Both the position numbers and the translations under genes were made by a program. A stretch of 64,000 bases of DNA from assembly GCA_021496505.1 (NCBI GenBank), contig CP053031.1:3030001-3094000 (forward strand), written 5' to 3'. Origin of the DNA: Thermoleophilia bacterium SCSIO 60948 (lineage in GTDB: Bacteria > Actinomycetota > Thermoleophilia > Solirubrobacterales > 70-9). How positions within the stretch are numbered: the first letter of the stretch is position 1; each line of letters begins with the position of its first letter. The notes under the pieces are model-generated. The model was not told the origin of the DNA and ran no database searches. It worked only from the letters and a program-made list of their open reading frames with translations. Shown in pieces: positions 7,527-15,549 of this stretch.

Positions 7527-9494
7527 TCAGAAGTTGTCGGCGGTGATCGACGGCTTCTCGCCGCTGTAGAGCCACTGGCGGAAGAACTCGCGCAGCTTCG
7601 CCCGCCGAGCCGAGCCGAACTCGCTCGTCGCGACCGCCTCGCGGATGAACTGGCGCCAGCGGATCGTGGCGCCCTCGTAGTCGCCGGCGATCGTCGAGGT
7701 GAACCTGAGCCAGCGTCGCTCGCCGACGATCTCGCGGTAGTACTGGAGCATCGTCGCGGTCTGGCTGTACTGCGCACCCGCGAACAGATCGGCCGGGTCC
7801 TCGAAGTCGGCCGGCGCCAGCGACCAATCGGTGGTCGGGTCGTTGTAGTAGTTGTCGGCTCGGACGGCCGGCGACAGGGCCGAGGCGCCCGAGACGAAGT
7901 TGTACTCCCACTGCGTCCACGTAGCCCAACCCTCGTTGAAGCCGATCTCGAGCCAGGTCGCGGGCCCGACGGAGTCGCCCATCCACTGGTGGGCGAGCTC
8001 GTGGACCTGGGTCGACGCGTTGACGCTCGGCCCGTTGTTGCCGCCCGAGTAGTGAGGCTTCGACGCGTTCTCGAGCGCGTAGAAGACGTTGTCGGTGCGG
8101 TCGGCGACGCCGCCCGTCGAGCCATAGGGATAGGCCCCGAACAGATTCCGCGACAGGTAGTTCTGCACCGTCGGGATCTGGTTGAACGTGTTCGTGATCG
8201 TGGTCTTCTGGGTCGGCGTGCCTGAGCTGTCGATCGCCGTGTAGACCGGCAGGGTCTCGCCGGTCTCCGGGACCGTCATCGAGGACTCCGTGTAGTCGAA
8301 GTCGCCGACGGTCGCTGAGTAGAGGTAGGGCGACGTCGGGACGGCGTGCCTCCAGGACCAGGTGGTCGTTTCGCCGTCATCGACCGGCTGCTCGGTCAGC
8401 TCGCCGGCGCCGAGCGCCGTCTTTCCGGACGGCACGGTGATCTCGGTGTCGACCGTCGCCTTGTCGGACGGGATGTTGTTGACCGGCGCCCAGGTCTGGG
8501 TGCCGTTCGGCTCGTTGACGGTGAACGAGCCGTCGCAGATGCGACCCGTGCCCGGGTCGTAGCAAGCCTGGATCCAGCCCTCGATCGACTCGTCGGCGTC
8601 GGTCATCTCGTCCGGCGTACCGGTGTAGTCGATCTGGACCGTGAACGTCTCGCCGTCGCGGATTCCGCTCGGGGGAGTGACGACGAGCTTCTTGAACTGC
8701 GTCGCGTAGCTCGGGTCCGAGAACTCGGCGGTGTCCTCGTAGTCGAACTCGGCGGGCTCGCCGTCTACGAGCACCTGCGAGACGTCGTAGGGCTGGAAGT
8801 CGAGGCTGAACTCGGACAGGTTCTGGGTCGCGGTGGCGGTCACGCTGGTCGAGGTCCCCTCGGTGAACCGCTGGTCGATGTCGCCGTCCCCCTCGTCGGC
8901 CAGGTCGTCGCCCGGGTCGTAGACGATGGCGATGTCGTAGTGCTCGACGTCGTAGCCGCCGTTGCCGAGCTGCGGGAAGATCGGCTGGCCGAGCGAGCGG
9001 GCGCCGGGTGAGAACGCGCGGACGCGCGTCGGGCGCTCGGCGACGTCGCAGACCTCGGGTCCGCTCGAGCCGCGGCGCCGGATGCAGGCGACGAGGTAGT
9101 AGCGATTGGATGCCGAGCCCTCGTCGTACTCGCCGAAGCGCGCGGGGACGCGACCGGTCGCCTCGAAGCGCTCTGAGGAGCGCGGCGCGACACGGACGCG
9201 GTCGCTCGCGAACGAGCGGCCCTCGGCGCCTCCGTCGGCGTTCGGGCTCAGGTAGATCCGCACCGGCCCACGGCCGGTCTTCTCACCCGAGTTGCGCACG
9301 CGACCGCGCGCCGTCAGCTCGTCGCCGGGGCTGACGACCCGCGGCGAGGAATCGACGGACCGCACCGAGAGGTCGGGCTTGGCCTTGGCGGCCGCGGCCG
9401 GCGACGCCGCGAGGGCGAGGGCCAGAAGCGCGACGAAGGACGAGAAGACTGCGGCGAGCGACCGGACGGGCCGCGCCCCTGACGGTGCGGACAA
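7527..9494 (-). CDS. Secreted M1 family zinc aminopeptidase with N-terminal CARDB-like domain
   Basis: A 655-residue exported peptidase. A signal peptide (LAAVFSSFVALLALALAASPAAAA) leads into an Ig-like CARDB domain (about residues 38-160), then the M1 beta-sandwich and catalytic domains. The zinc site HELAH is at about 498-502, with the third ligand Glu at about 521 in FNEGWA, exactly the HEXXH-18-E spacing of the family. The Gly-x-Met-Glu-Asn exopeptidase motif is not obvious; the nearest stretch is YALENASK, with Leu where Met is usual. A dyad at 9545-9561 lies 51 bp upstream. Extracellular peptide scavenging is the likely role. Confidence 0.85.
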   Translation of the reverse strand: MSAPSGARPVRSLAAVFSSFVALLALALAASPAAAAKAKPDLSVRSVDSSPRVVSPGDELTARGRVRNSGEKTGRGPVRIYLSPNADGGAEGRSFASDRVRVAPRSSERFEATGRVPARFGEYDEGSASNRYYLVACIRRRGSSGPEVCDVAERPTRVRAFSPGARSLGQPIFPQLGNGGYDVEHYDIAIVYDPGDDLADEGDGDIDQRFTEGTSTSVTATATQNLSEFSLDFQPYDVSQVLVDGEPAEFDYEDTAEFSDPSYATQFKKLVVTPPSGIRDGETFTVQIDYTGTPDEMTDADESIEGWIQACYDPGTGRICDGSFTVNEPNGTQTWAPVNNIPSDKATVDTEITVPSGKTALGAGELTEQPVDDGETTTWSWRHAVPTSPYLYSATVGDFDYTESSMTVPETGETLPVYTAIDSSGTPTQKTTITNTFNQIPTVQNYLSRNLFGAYPYGSTGGVADRTDNVFYALENASKPHYSGGNNGPSVNASTQVHELAHQWMGDSVGPATWLEIGFNEGWATWTQWEYNFVSGASALSPAVRADNYYNDPTTDWSLAPADFEDPADLFAGAQYSQTATMLQYYREIVGERRWLRFTSTIAGDYEGATIRWRQFIREAVATSEFGSARRAKLREFFRQWLYSGEKPSITADNF

Positions 9495-9544
9495 GCGGAG
9501 ATCCTTTCCCTGACGAACCCCGGCGACAACCGTGCCGCCTCGTT

Positions 9545-9561
9545 CCTGAGTGACGCTCAGG
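9545..9561. promoter_or_regulatory. Dyad upstream of the M1 peptidase gene
   Basis: CCTGAG-TGACG-CTCAGG is a perfect 6-bp inverted repeat with a 5-base centre, 51-67 bases before the start at 9494. Position and symmetry suit a repressor operator for the minus-strand gene, but only one site is seen and no regulator is adjacent. Confidence 0.35.
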
Positions 9562-9643
9562 ATGCTTTCAGGCTAGCCGGAGTCCGTAGTTCTCCGCAAG
9601 GTCGACTTCGGACTGACCGCGCTATGCCGCGCGGTCGAGGGGC

Positions 9644-10150
9644 CTATCGGCCCGCGACGCGGCGCGAGTCGTCGCGGATCCGGCGCCGGACCATCCGCAT
9701 GCCGCGGGCGAGGTAGTTGTCGAGCGCGTAGGGCCCGTCGGTGCTGGCCGTCTCGACGGTCACGCGCGAGCCGAGCTCGAAGCCGCGGCGGATCGCCGCG
9801 GCGAGCAGCTCGCCGCCGAGGCCGACACCGTGGAAGCGCGGGACGAGGCCGAAGTGCTCGATGTGGATCGTCTCGCCGGTCTGGCGGAGCTCGAAGTACC
9901 CGGCGCGCTCGCCGCCCGAGGTCATCTCCCAGGTCTCGACGTCACCGGCCCACGAGTTCCAGCGCTCGTCGGACCAGTCGAGGTGGTCGCCCCAGCCGTA
10001 ATCGGCGCCGACCCGCTCGTAGAACCAGCGGTTGACCTCGGGGTCGTCGACCCACTTGATCTCGAACTCGCTCCGCGGCTCCTGCGCGGGCGGGATCAGG
10101 TCCGCCGGGTCGTTGATCTCGAGATAGGTGATTACAACGGGTGGTGCCAT
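9644..10150 (-). CDS. GNAT family N-acetyltransferase
   Basis: A 168-residue acetyltransferase. The acetyl-CoA site is seen as FGLVPRFHGVGLGGELLAAA (about 112-131), followed by a beta-strand with VETASTDGPYALDNYLARGM, where the ALDNYLARGM helix matches the usual C-terminal GNAT motif (Y..LGF-like). The N-terminal half contains many Trp residues (WGDHLDWSDERWNSW). ATG 10150 is used, 5 bp after the stop of the upstream hydrolase on the same strand, so the two are probably co-transcribed. The substrate is unknown. Confidence 0.8.
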   Translation of the reverse strand: MAPPVVITYLEINDPADLIPPAQEPRSEFEIKWVDDPEVNRWFYERVGADYGWGDHLDWSDERWNSWAGDVETWEMTSGGERAGYFELRQTGETIHIEHFGLVPRFHGVGLGGELLAAAIRRGFELGSRVTVETASTDGPYALDNYLARGMRMVRRRIRDDSRRVAGR

Positions 10151-10155
10151 GGCCC

Positions 10156-11067
10156 CTAGCTTTGCACGCTCGGCATGGGTTTCCGCGTCCCCTCCGGCTC
10201 CGGCAGGAAGTCGGTCAGCAACTCGTTGACGCGCTCGGGAGCGTGAACCTGGACCCAGTGGGTGATGCCCTCGAGGAAAACGACGCGGCGGTCCGGGACC
10301 AGATCGGGCCCGGGATCGGCCAGCTCCTGACCGAGCGCGATGTCGTTCGTACCCCAGATGACGAGGGTGGGCGCGTCGATACGGCCGAGCCGTGCGAGCG
10401 CCGCCCGCGGCCGCTGGCGGAAGGCGGCGCGGTAGTAGTTGATGCCCGCGCGCAGCGCCCCGGGTCGCGACCAGGCCTCGACGTAGCGCTCGAGGTCGGC
10501 GTCGGAGAATGCGCCCTCCGAACCCGAGCGCAGAGCTCGCTTCAGGAACGAGAAGTCGTCGCGCGGCAGCAGTCGCTCGGCCAGGCCGGGTATCTGGAAG
10601 AAGAGGATGTACCAGCTCTTTCGCAGCTGCTCCCAGCGGCGCAGCCCTTCGAGCATCCGGCGCGGATGCGGGACGTTGAGGATCGCGAGGTGGTCGACGC
10701 GCTCGGGGTGCCAGGTCGCGGTGTAGTAGGCGACGACCGCGCCCCAGTCGTGTCCGACGACGTGCGCGCGCTCCTCGCCGACCGCCTCGATCAGGCCCTT
10801 GACGTCGGCGGCGAGTCGTTCGCCCGAGTAAGCCCTGACTCCCGCCGGGCGGTCGGAGAGGTCGTAGCCGCGCATGTCGGGGGCGACGACGCGATAGCCG
10901 GCGTGAACGAGAGCCGGGATCTGGTGCCGCCACGAGTACCAGAACTCCGGGAATCCGTGGAGCAGGACGACGAGCGGCCCCTCACCGGCCTCGACGCAAT
11001 GCAACTCGAGACCTCCGACGTCGACGCGGTGCTGACGAGCACCGGCGGGAAGGAAGGACTCGGGCAC
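10156..11067 (-). CDS. Alpha/beta hydrolase, epoxide hydrolase-like
   Basis: A 303-residue alpha/beta hydrolase. The oxyanion-loop motif LLHGFPEFWYSWRHQ near the N-terminus and VGHDWGAVVAYY, with Asp in the nucleophile position, are characteristic of epoxide hydrolases and haloalkane dehalogenases. WGTNDIAL supplies the acid region and EGITHWVQVHAP the catalytic His. I use GTG 11067, preceded by AGGAT; longer in-frame starts up to 11178 give an Arg-rich non-homologous leader. It lies 49 bp after a 39-residue ORF and 5 bp before the GNAT gene, forming a probable three-gene unit divergent from the ArsR gene. Confidence 0.82.
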   Translation of the reverse strand: MPESFLPAGARQHRVDVGGLELHCVEAGEGPLVVLLHGFPEFWYSWRHQIPALVHAGYRVVAPDMRGYDLSDRPAGVRAYSGERLAADVKGLIEAVGEERAHVVGHDWGAVVAYYTATWHPERVDHLAILNVPHPRRMLEGLRRWEQLRKSWYILFFQIPGLAERLLPRDDFSFLKRALRSGSEGAFSDADLERYVEAWSRPGALRAGINYYRAAFRQRPRAALARLGRIDAPTLVIWGTNDIALGQELADPGPDLVPDRRVVFLEGITHWVQVHAPERVNELLTDFLPEPEGTRKPMPSVQS

Positions 11068-11116
11068 GATGGCGATCCTATGCCCGCCCGGACGCCCCGC
11101 CACGCGGGGCGCGGAT

Positions 11117-11236
11117 CTAGCCCGCGCGGAGCTCGCGTAGGTACGCCGCCTCGACCGCGCGCAGGCGGCGACTCTCATCGATCGCCGGGGGGCGGATGGC
11201 GGCGGGCGTCGGTGGGTTGCTCTCGGCGTTCTTCAT
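11117..11236 (-). CDS. Small protein (39 residues), divergent from the ArsR regulator
   Basis: ATG 11236 opens a 39-codon frame ending in TAG at 11117-11119: it begins MKNAESNPPTPAAIRPPAID and ends in a charged helix (SRRLRAVEAAYLRELRAG). A strong ribosome binding site (GAGGAG) sits 6 bases before the ATG, the best evidence that it is translated. The C-terminal half would form an amphipathic helix. No membrane segment or cysteine is seen. It heads the minus-strand unit with the epoxide hydrolase-like gene. No family recognised. Confidence 0.55.
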   Translation of the reverse strand: MKNAESNPPTPAAIRPPAIDESRRLRAVEAAYLRELRAG

Positions 11237-11324
11237 GCTGGCTCCTCAGCGCGATCAGGTCGCCGGTCGACGACCTTGATTCGAAAGTTCGATGTTCATC
11301 GTAGCAAGAGTTTGGCGATCGTCG

Positions 11325-11330
11325 TACAAT
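11325..11330 (+). promoter_or_regulatory. -10 element of the ArsR-type regulator gene (leaderless)
   Basis: TACAAT at 11325-11330 is a near-consensus -10 hexamer ending 8 bases before ATG 11339, so transcription would begin at or next to the start codon. The surrounding 100 bp (11237-11338) are the most AT-rich of the neighbourhood. They contain the symmetrical TTCGAAAGTTCGA-like stretch near 11280-11292, a candidate autoregulatory site. Confidence 0.45.
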
Positions 11331-11338
11331 GATTCGCG

Positions 11339-11680
11339 ATGGGACTTCACCACCCGCGCTCCGATGAGATCGAGCTCGCCGCCGTCCTGCACGCCCTGAG
11401 CGATCCGCAGCGGCTCGCGATCGTGCGCGCGCTGGCCTCTGACCCCGCGCCACGCAGCTGTGGGTCGTTCGGTCTCGACGTCGCGAAGTCGACCTGCACG
11501 CATCACTTCCGCGTCCTGCGCGAGGCGGGCGTGATCAGCCAGCAGCGCGAGGGCACGTCGCGGCTCAACTCGCTTCGCACCGACGACCTCGAGACCCGCT
11601 TCCCGGGGCTGCTCGACGCCGTGCTCCGCGCCGACGACGAGGCCGCCGGCACCGCGAACGCCGTCGCCGCCGCCGTCTGA
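11339..11680 (+). CDS. ArsR/SmtB family winged-helix transcriptional regulator
   Basis: A 113-residue winged-helix protein. AAVLHALSDPQRLAIVRAL is the typical ArsR first helix pair, and KSTCTHHFRVLREAGVISQQREGTSRLNSLR covers the recognition helix and wing. The classical ELCVCDL metal site is absent: that position reads SCGSFGLDVAKSTC, with Cys residues at different places, so another signal (redox or small molecule) is as likely as a metal. It is apparently leaderless, overlaps nothing, and is followed after 14 bp by the DUF2332 gene. The divergent small ORF and hydrolase are its likeliest targets. Confidence 0.85.
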   Translation: MGLHHPRSDEIELAAVLHALSDPQRLAIVRALASDPAPRSCGSFGLDVAKSTCTHHFRVLREAGVISQQREGTSRLNSLRTDDLETRFPGLLDAVLRADDEAAGTANAVAAAV

Positions 11681-11694
11681 CCCGAACCGCTGTC

Positions 11695-12756
11695 GTGAGC
11701 GACTCGGAGGCCCGCGAACGGCTGGCGGCGGACCTCGACGCCTACCACGCCGTCGCCGAGGCCTCGCCCTCGCCGTTCTACGCGACGCTGCTCGCCCGGA
11801 TGCGCGAGGACGTGATCGCCGGCGGCCCGACGTGGGAGCTGCTGCGCCGCTACGCCGATCAGCCGCGCGAGGAGTACTACGGCTTCCGCGCCCTCGCCGG
11901 CGTCCACCACGAGGTGCTCTCGGGTGAGCGACCCGAGCTCGCCGCGCACTACCCGTCAGCCGGCGGCGACGGGGACACCGGCGCCGCGTGGCCCGGCGTA
12001 CGCGAGGCGTTCGCCGACCACGATCCCGAGCTGCTCGCCGAGCTCCGCCACCCGCTGCAGACCAACGAGACCTCGCGCTGCGGCGCCCTAATCGGCGGCT
12101 TCTGCGAGGTGGCGCAGGCCGATGGTTTGCCGATCCGAGCGCTCGAGCTGGGGTCGAGCGCCGGACTCAACCTGCACCTCGACCGCTATCGCTACGAGGC
12201 CGGCGGTCTCGCGCTCGGCCCCGCCGACAGCCCGATCAGGTTCGCTGACTACTGGGTCGGCGGGGTCCCGCACCTCGACGCGGCGCCTCGGATCGAGTCG
12301 CGCGCCGGCTGTGATCTCGAGCCCGTCGATCCGGCCTCGGACGCCGGCTCGGTCGCGCTTCAGGCCTACCTGTTCCCCGACGGACGGGAGCGGCTGCGCG
12401 AGCTCCGCGCCGCGATCGAGATCGCGCGCGAGCGGCCGGTCGAGGTCGAGCGGGCGAGCGCCGACGACTGGGTCGCCGAGCGCCTCGCCGAGCACGCGCC
12501 CGGTCGCTCGACCGTGGTCTTCCACTCGATCTTCTGGACCTATCTCCCCGAGTCGGTCCGGCATCGCATCGCCGCGGCGATCGAGGCGGCCGGCGCGAGC
12601 GCGACGACCGAGGCGCCGGTCCACTGGCTGCGCTACGAGGTCGGCGCGGACTCGCCGGTCGACGTCGAGCTGCGGCTGCGCTCGTGGCCGGGAGGCCCCG
12701 ACCGTCTGCTCGGCGTCGGGCGTCATCACCTCCACCCGGTCCGCTGGGTCGGCTGA
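11695..12756 (+). CDS. DUF2332 family protein
   Basis: A 353-residue protein matching the DUF2332 family of actinobacteria and alphaproteobacteria, which has no settled function. Recognisable stretches are SPFYATLL, QTNETSRCGAL, LELGSSAGLNLHLDRY (a Gly-rich loop resembling a methyltransferase SAM site) and VFHSIFWTYLP. The Rossmann-like LELGSSAGLN motif suggests, by inference only, nucleotide or SAM binding. It starts with GTG 11695, 14 bp after the ArsR gene and therefore probably co-transcribed with it. Confidence 0.8.
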   Translation: MSDSEARERLAADLDAYHAVAEASPSPFYATLLARMREDVIAGGPTWELLRRYADQPREEYYGFRALAGVHHEVLSGERPELAAHYPSAGGDGDTGAAWPGVREAFADHDPELLAELRHPLQTNETSRCGALIGGFCEVAQADGLPIRALELGSSAGLNLHLDRYRYEAGGLALGPADSPIRFADYWVGGVPHLDAAPRIESRAGCDLEPVDPASDAGSVALQAYLFPDGRERLRELRAAIEIARERPVEVERASADDWVAERLAEHAPGRSTVVFHSIFWTYLPESVRHRIAAAIEAAGASATTEAPVHWLRYEVGADSPVDVELRLRSWPGGPDRLLGVGRHHLHPVRWVG

Positions 12757-12826
12757 GCCGCGCATCACGCATCGGCGAGCGCGGCTGTGGGTACTCGGCA
12801 CAGCGACTTCAGACAGGAGGAGGACC

Positions 12827-13228
12827 ATGCTGTTCGGACAGGAGCACGTCGAGCGCTACCGCGAGACCGACGGTGAGGAGGGCCACGACTGGCAGGGGAC
12901 GGTGACGCTCCTTCTGACCACCGAGGGCCGCAAGTCGGGCAAGGAACGGACGACCCCGCTGATCTACGGCGAGGCCGGGGACGACTACATGGTCGTCGCC
13001 TCCAACGGCGGTGATGACAAGCCGCCCGCGTGGTTCCTGAACCTCCAGGAGCAGGATGAGGTGGAGGTCCAGGTCAAGGCCGACCGCTTCAGCGCGAAGC
13101 CGCGGGTCGCCACCGACGAGGAGAAGCCCGCCTACTGGGAGCAGATGGTCGCGCGCTGGCCCGACTACGAGAACTACCAGCGCAAGACCGACCGCGAGAT
13201 CCCGATCGTCGTCCTCGAGCGCAGCTAG
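12827..13228 (+). CDS. F420H2-dependent nitroreductase-like protein (DUF385/Ddn family)
   Basis: A 133-residue split-barrel protein of the deazaflavin-dependent nitroreductase family. TEGRKSGKERTTPLIY is the hallmark F420-phosphate binding stretch, followed by YMVVASNGGDDKPPAWFLNL and WEQMVARWPDYENYQRKTDR. Mycobacterial relatives reduce quinones and nitro-prodrugs with F420H2. ATG 12827 has a strong GGAGGAGG ribosome binding site just upstream, which excludes longer frames. Its presence implies that the host makes coenzyme F420. It is convergent with the TetR gene, whose stop is 3 bp away. Confidence 0.88.
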   Translation: MLFGQEHVERYRETDGEEGHDWQGTVTLLLTTEGRKSGKERTTPLIYGEAGDDYMVVASNGGDDKPPAWFLNLQEQDEVEVQVKADRFSAKPRVATDEEKPAYWEQMVARWPDYENYQRKTDREIPIVVLERS

Positions 13229-13231
13229 GTC

Positions 13232-13843
13232 CTAGGCGTCGTCGACCACGCTGAGCGCGTAGCGCTCGGCCACGGCCGCGATCGTCTCGCGGTCGACGTC
13301 GGGGTTGTCGTTCCACCAGATCACCGTCGCGGCGAGCCCCTGGCTGAGCAGGACCGCCGCCGGGACCCGCTGCTCCGTCGGCATCGAGCTCGTCGCCCCG
13401 ATGAACGCCGCGAGGACCTCGATCGCCCGGGCGCTGACCTCGCGGCGCACACGGCGGATCTCCTCGTCGCCCGAGCTGTCGCGGAACAGCATCTCCCAGG
13501 TGTGAGAGTTGGCGCGCGTGTACTCGATCCAGGGATCGAGCACGGCGCGGATCAGCTCTCGCGGGCCGGCGCCTTCGGGTAGCTCGAGGCCGGAGAAGAA
13601 CCCCGGCAGATCGGCCTCGTGGCGGCGCAGCAGCGCGAGGTAGAGGCCCTTCTTCGAGCCGAAGTGGCGGTAGACGATCGGCTTCGTGACACCCGCCGCC
13701 GCCGCGATGTCGTCGAGGCGCGCGCCCGCGTAGCCGCGCGCGGCGAACGCGCGCCCCGCGGCGAGCGCGATCGCCGCGCGGCGCGCGTCCGCACCGAGCC
13801 GTCGTCGCGGCGCCGCTCCGCCCTCTCCACCCGTCTCTCCCAT
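13232..13843 (-). CDS. TetR family transcriptional repressor
   Basis: A 203-residue TetR-type repressor. The helix-turn-helix covers about residues 20-65: AGRAFAARGYAGARLDDIAAAAGV, then TKPIVYRHFGSKKGLYLALL, the canonical recognition helix. The C-terminal ligand domain is family-typical and unassignable. Two GTTAC...GTAAC palindromes lie at 13846-13861 and 13872-13887, immediately upstream of its start and before the divergent cupin gene, so it very probably represses both itself and the cupin gene. Confidence 0.9.
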   Translation of the reverse strand: MGETGGEGGAAPRRRLGADARRAAIALAAGRAFAARGYAGARLDDIAAAAGVTKPIVYRHFGSKKGLYLALLRRHEADLPGFFSGLELPEGAGPRELIRAVLDPWIEYTRANSHTWEMLFRDSSGDEEIRRVRREVSARAIEVLAAFIGATSSMPTEQRVPAAVLLSQGLAATVIWWNDNPDVDRETIAAVAERYALSVVDDA

Positions 13844-13845
13844 GT

Positions 13846-13861
13846 GTTACCCCAGAGTAAC
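13846..13861. promoter_or_regulatory. TetR operator, site 1
   Basis: GTTACCCCAGAGTAAC: 5-bp perfect arms (GTTAC/GTAAC) around 6 bases. It begins 3 bp from the TetR start codon and shares its arms with site 2, whose centre is 26 bp away (about 2.5 helical turns). Confidence 0.7.
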
Positions 13862-13871
13862 TTCGTGCTAA

Positions 13872-13887
13872 GTTACCGACCGGTAAC
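13872..13887. promoter_or_regulatory. TetR operator, site 2
   Basis: GTTACCGACCGGTAAC: a 7-bp perfect inverted repeat (GTTACCG/CGGTAAC) with a 2-base centre, 21 bp before the cupin start at 13909. It is more symmetrical than site 1 and probably the higher-affinity site, blocking the cupin promoter. Confidence 0.75.
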
Positions 13888-13908
13888 GACGGAAGGCCGG
13901 AGAGACGA

Positions 13909-14439
13909 ATGGCATACGGCGAAGTTCAGAGAGACCCGGTGCACGGCGCTCGCTACCGCTTCGAGCCGCGTGGCGATGACGTGCGCGTCGAGTGCTGGCT
14001 CGAGCCCGGTGGGGCGTTGCCGCCGCATCTCCATCCCGTGCAGGAGGAGCGCTGGTGGGTCATCGACGGTGAGGTCGAGTTCCGGCTCGGCGCCGATCGC
14101 CGGACGATCCGAGCCGACGACGGCGTCCAGCTCGTCCGCCCGCACGTAGTCCACGGGCTTCGGAACAGAGGCGACCGCGAGGCGCACCTCGGCTGCGACG
14201 TCTCCCCCGCGCTCGGTCTCGAGGCGTTCCTGACCGAGAGCGCTCAGGCGGCGCGCGACGGCCTGTTTCGCAAGGGCGGGATCCCGACCTCGCCACGGGG
14301 ACTGCGCTGGGCGGCGAGCTTCCTCGCGCGCCACCGGCGAGATGTCGTCATGAGCTTCCCGCCGCGATTCGCGCAGCGCGCGATGGTCGCCCTGTTCGCC
14401 GACGCCGACTCGAAGCGCAGCGCGCGCGAGGCGGCCTGA
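13909..14439 (+). CDS. Cupin domain protein under TetR control
   Basis: A 176-residue protein with one cupin domain at about residues 10-100. PPHLHPVQEERWWVIDGEVEF contains the first cupin motif (His-x-His with Glu), and HVVHGLRNRGDREAHL the second motif. A metal-binding beta-barrel is expected; the substrate is unknown. The C-terminal 60 residues are helical and basic. It is divergent from the TetR gene across two operators, so it is induced when that repressor is released. It is convergent with a second cupin gene. Confidence 0.82.
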   Translation: MAYGEVQRDPVHGARYRFEPRGDDVRVECWLEPGGALPPHLHPVQEERWWVIDGEVEFRLGADRRTIRADDGVQLVRPHVVHGLRNRGDREAHLGCDVSPALGLEAFLTESAQAARDGLFRKGGIPTSPRGLRWAASFLARHRRDVVMSFPPRFAQRAMVALFADADSKRSAREAA

Positions 14440-14445
14440 GCCGGT

Positions 14446-15084
14446 TCAGAACTCCCGCAGCCGACCGTCCGGCGTCAGCGCGGCGAGCGCTCTGGGGTCG
14501 GCGTCGAACATCTCCTCCGTGCGCGTGAAGCGCTCGTAGCTCGGGCGCTTGCCGACGAGCCTCCCGACGATGGCCAGCGGCGGGAACAGAACACGCTGGA
14601 CGAGCGCCGGCGGCGAGGTGAACGCGATCGTCTCCCTGTACTCGTGCGCCATCACGATCAGCTGCAGTGGGTCGGGCAGACCCTCCGGATTGACCTTGCC
14701 CTCACGCGCCAGGCCGAACAGGCTCCCGACCATCTCGGTGAAGCGGACACCGGGGACCACCTCGACGACCGCGCGCGCCGGATCGGGGCCGACCTGCCAC
14801 CAGTCGTGTACGACCCCGGGCTCGATCACCGCCCCCTCGCCCGGTCCGAGGACCGCCTCCTCGCCGTCGCGCAGGAACGCGATCTGACCGTCGAGGATCA
14901 GAAAGCGCTCGCGCACGGTCGGGTGGAGGTGCGGCGCGGCGACACGGCCGCCGGGAGCCACGGTCAGCTCGGCGACGAGCGCCTCGTCGGCGCGCTCTCG
15001 GGGGTCGGTCAGGACGAGCGAGTGCTCGCCCGTGACCGGGTTCGAGAAACCTGGAACGCGACGACCCGTCGGCTCGTCAACCAT
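14446..15084 (-). CDS. Cupin domain protein
   Basis: A 212-residue protein with a cupin barrel at about residues 10-120: PHLHPTVRERFLILDGQIAF (motif 1) and PGVVHDWWQVGPDPARAVVE (motif 2). The C-terminal 90 residues (FGLAREGKVNPEGLPDPLQL..., then hydrophobic PPALVQRVLFPPLAIVGRLVG) match the tail of cupin proteins that carry a membrane-apposed helix. ATG 15084 is preferred; an in-frame start at 15117 adds 11 residues. It is convergent with the TetR-controlled cupin, whose stop is 6 bp away. The two cupins may act on related substrates. Confidence 0.78.
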   Translation of the reverse strand: MVDEPTGRRVPGFSNPVTGEHSLVLTDPRERADEALVAELTVAPGGRVAAPHLHPTVRERFLILDGQIAFLRDGEEAVLGPGEGAVIEPGVVHDWWQVGPDPARAVVEVVPGVRFTEMVGSLFGLAREGKVNPEGLPDPLQLIVMAHEYRETIAFTSPPALVQRVLFPPLAIVGRLVGKRPSYERFTRTEEMFDADPRALAALTPDGRLREF

Positions 15085-15135
15085 GCCCCAACCTAGACCG
15101 CCGAAAGGGCGACGCAAGTCCCCCGCGCCGGTCGA

Positions 15136-15546
15136 TCAGCGCGTGCGGACCTCGCAACTCGCATCGACGCCGACGAGGCGGGCGAGCCGCGTGCGGTTGC
15201 CGGCGACGAGCCGGTAGGCGCGTTCGGTGGGTCCGGGGAGCCTCCGTGCGATCAGCCCGATCGGTGCCGCGCCCGGAAGTCGCTCGGCGAGCGGCGCGGC
15301 CGCCGCGCCCGCCGAGTGGACCTGCCCGTCAGGGGTCACGACGTGAAAGGAGTCCCAGCGCTCTTCCTCCGAGAGCGAGGACAGAAGCGAGGCGCCCTCC
15401 GGGCTGCCGATCGCGACCGGCCGCAGCCTGTGGCGCCGGTCCCACGCGAGGATCCGGTTCAGGCACCACTTGCAAAAGCCGCAGTCCTCGTCGTAGAGGA
15501 GAACGGCGGGCGCCTCGGCGCCCTCGTCATTCGGTATCGAGCTCAA
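15136..15546 (-). CDS. DCC family thiol-disulfide oxidoreductase-like protein (DUF393)
   Basis: A 136-residue protein of the DCC family, named for the conserved Asp-Cys-x-x-Cys: here LLYDEDCGFCKWCLNRIL near residue 20, with the CxxC of a thioredoxin-like fold plus a third Cys. The central part (RWDSFHVVTPDGQVHSAGAA) is also typical. A role in disulfide exchange is predicted; no member of this subgroup is well characterised here. ATG 15546 lies only 3 bp beyond the mature 3' end of tmRNA on the same strand, so read-through from the tmRNA promoter could express it. Confidence 0.85.
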   Translation of the reverse strand: MSSIPNDEGAEAPAVLLYDEDCGFCKWCLNRILAWDRRHRLRPVAIGSPEGASLLSSLSEEERWDSFHVVTPDGQVHSAGAAAAPLAERLPGAAPIGLIARRLPGPTERAYRLVAGNRTRLARLVGVDASCEVRTR

Positions 15547-15549
15547 AGA

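Noticed and set aside
11339-11680. Arsenic resistance cluster with the ArsB-like gene at 6345-7448
   Set aside because: The two are 4 kb apart, the ArsR protein lacks the ELCVCDL metal motif and no arsC is present.
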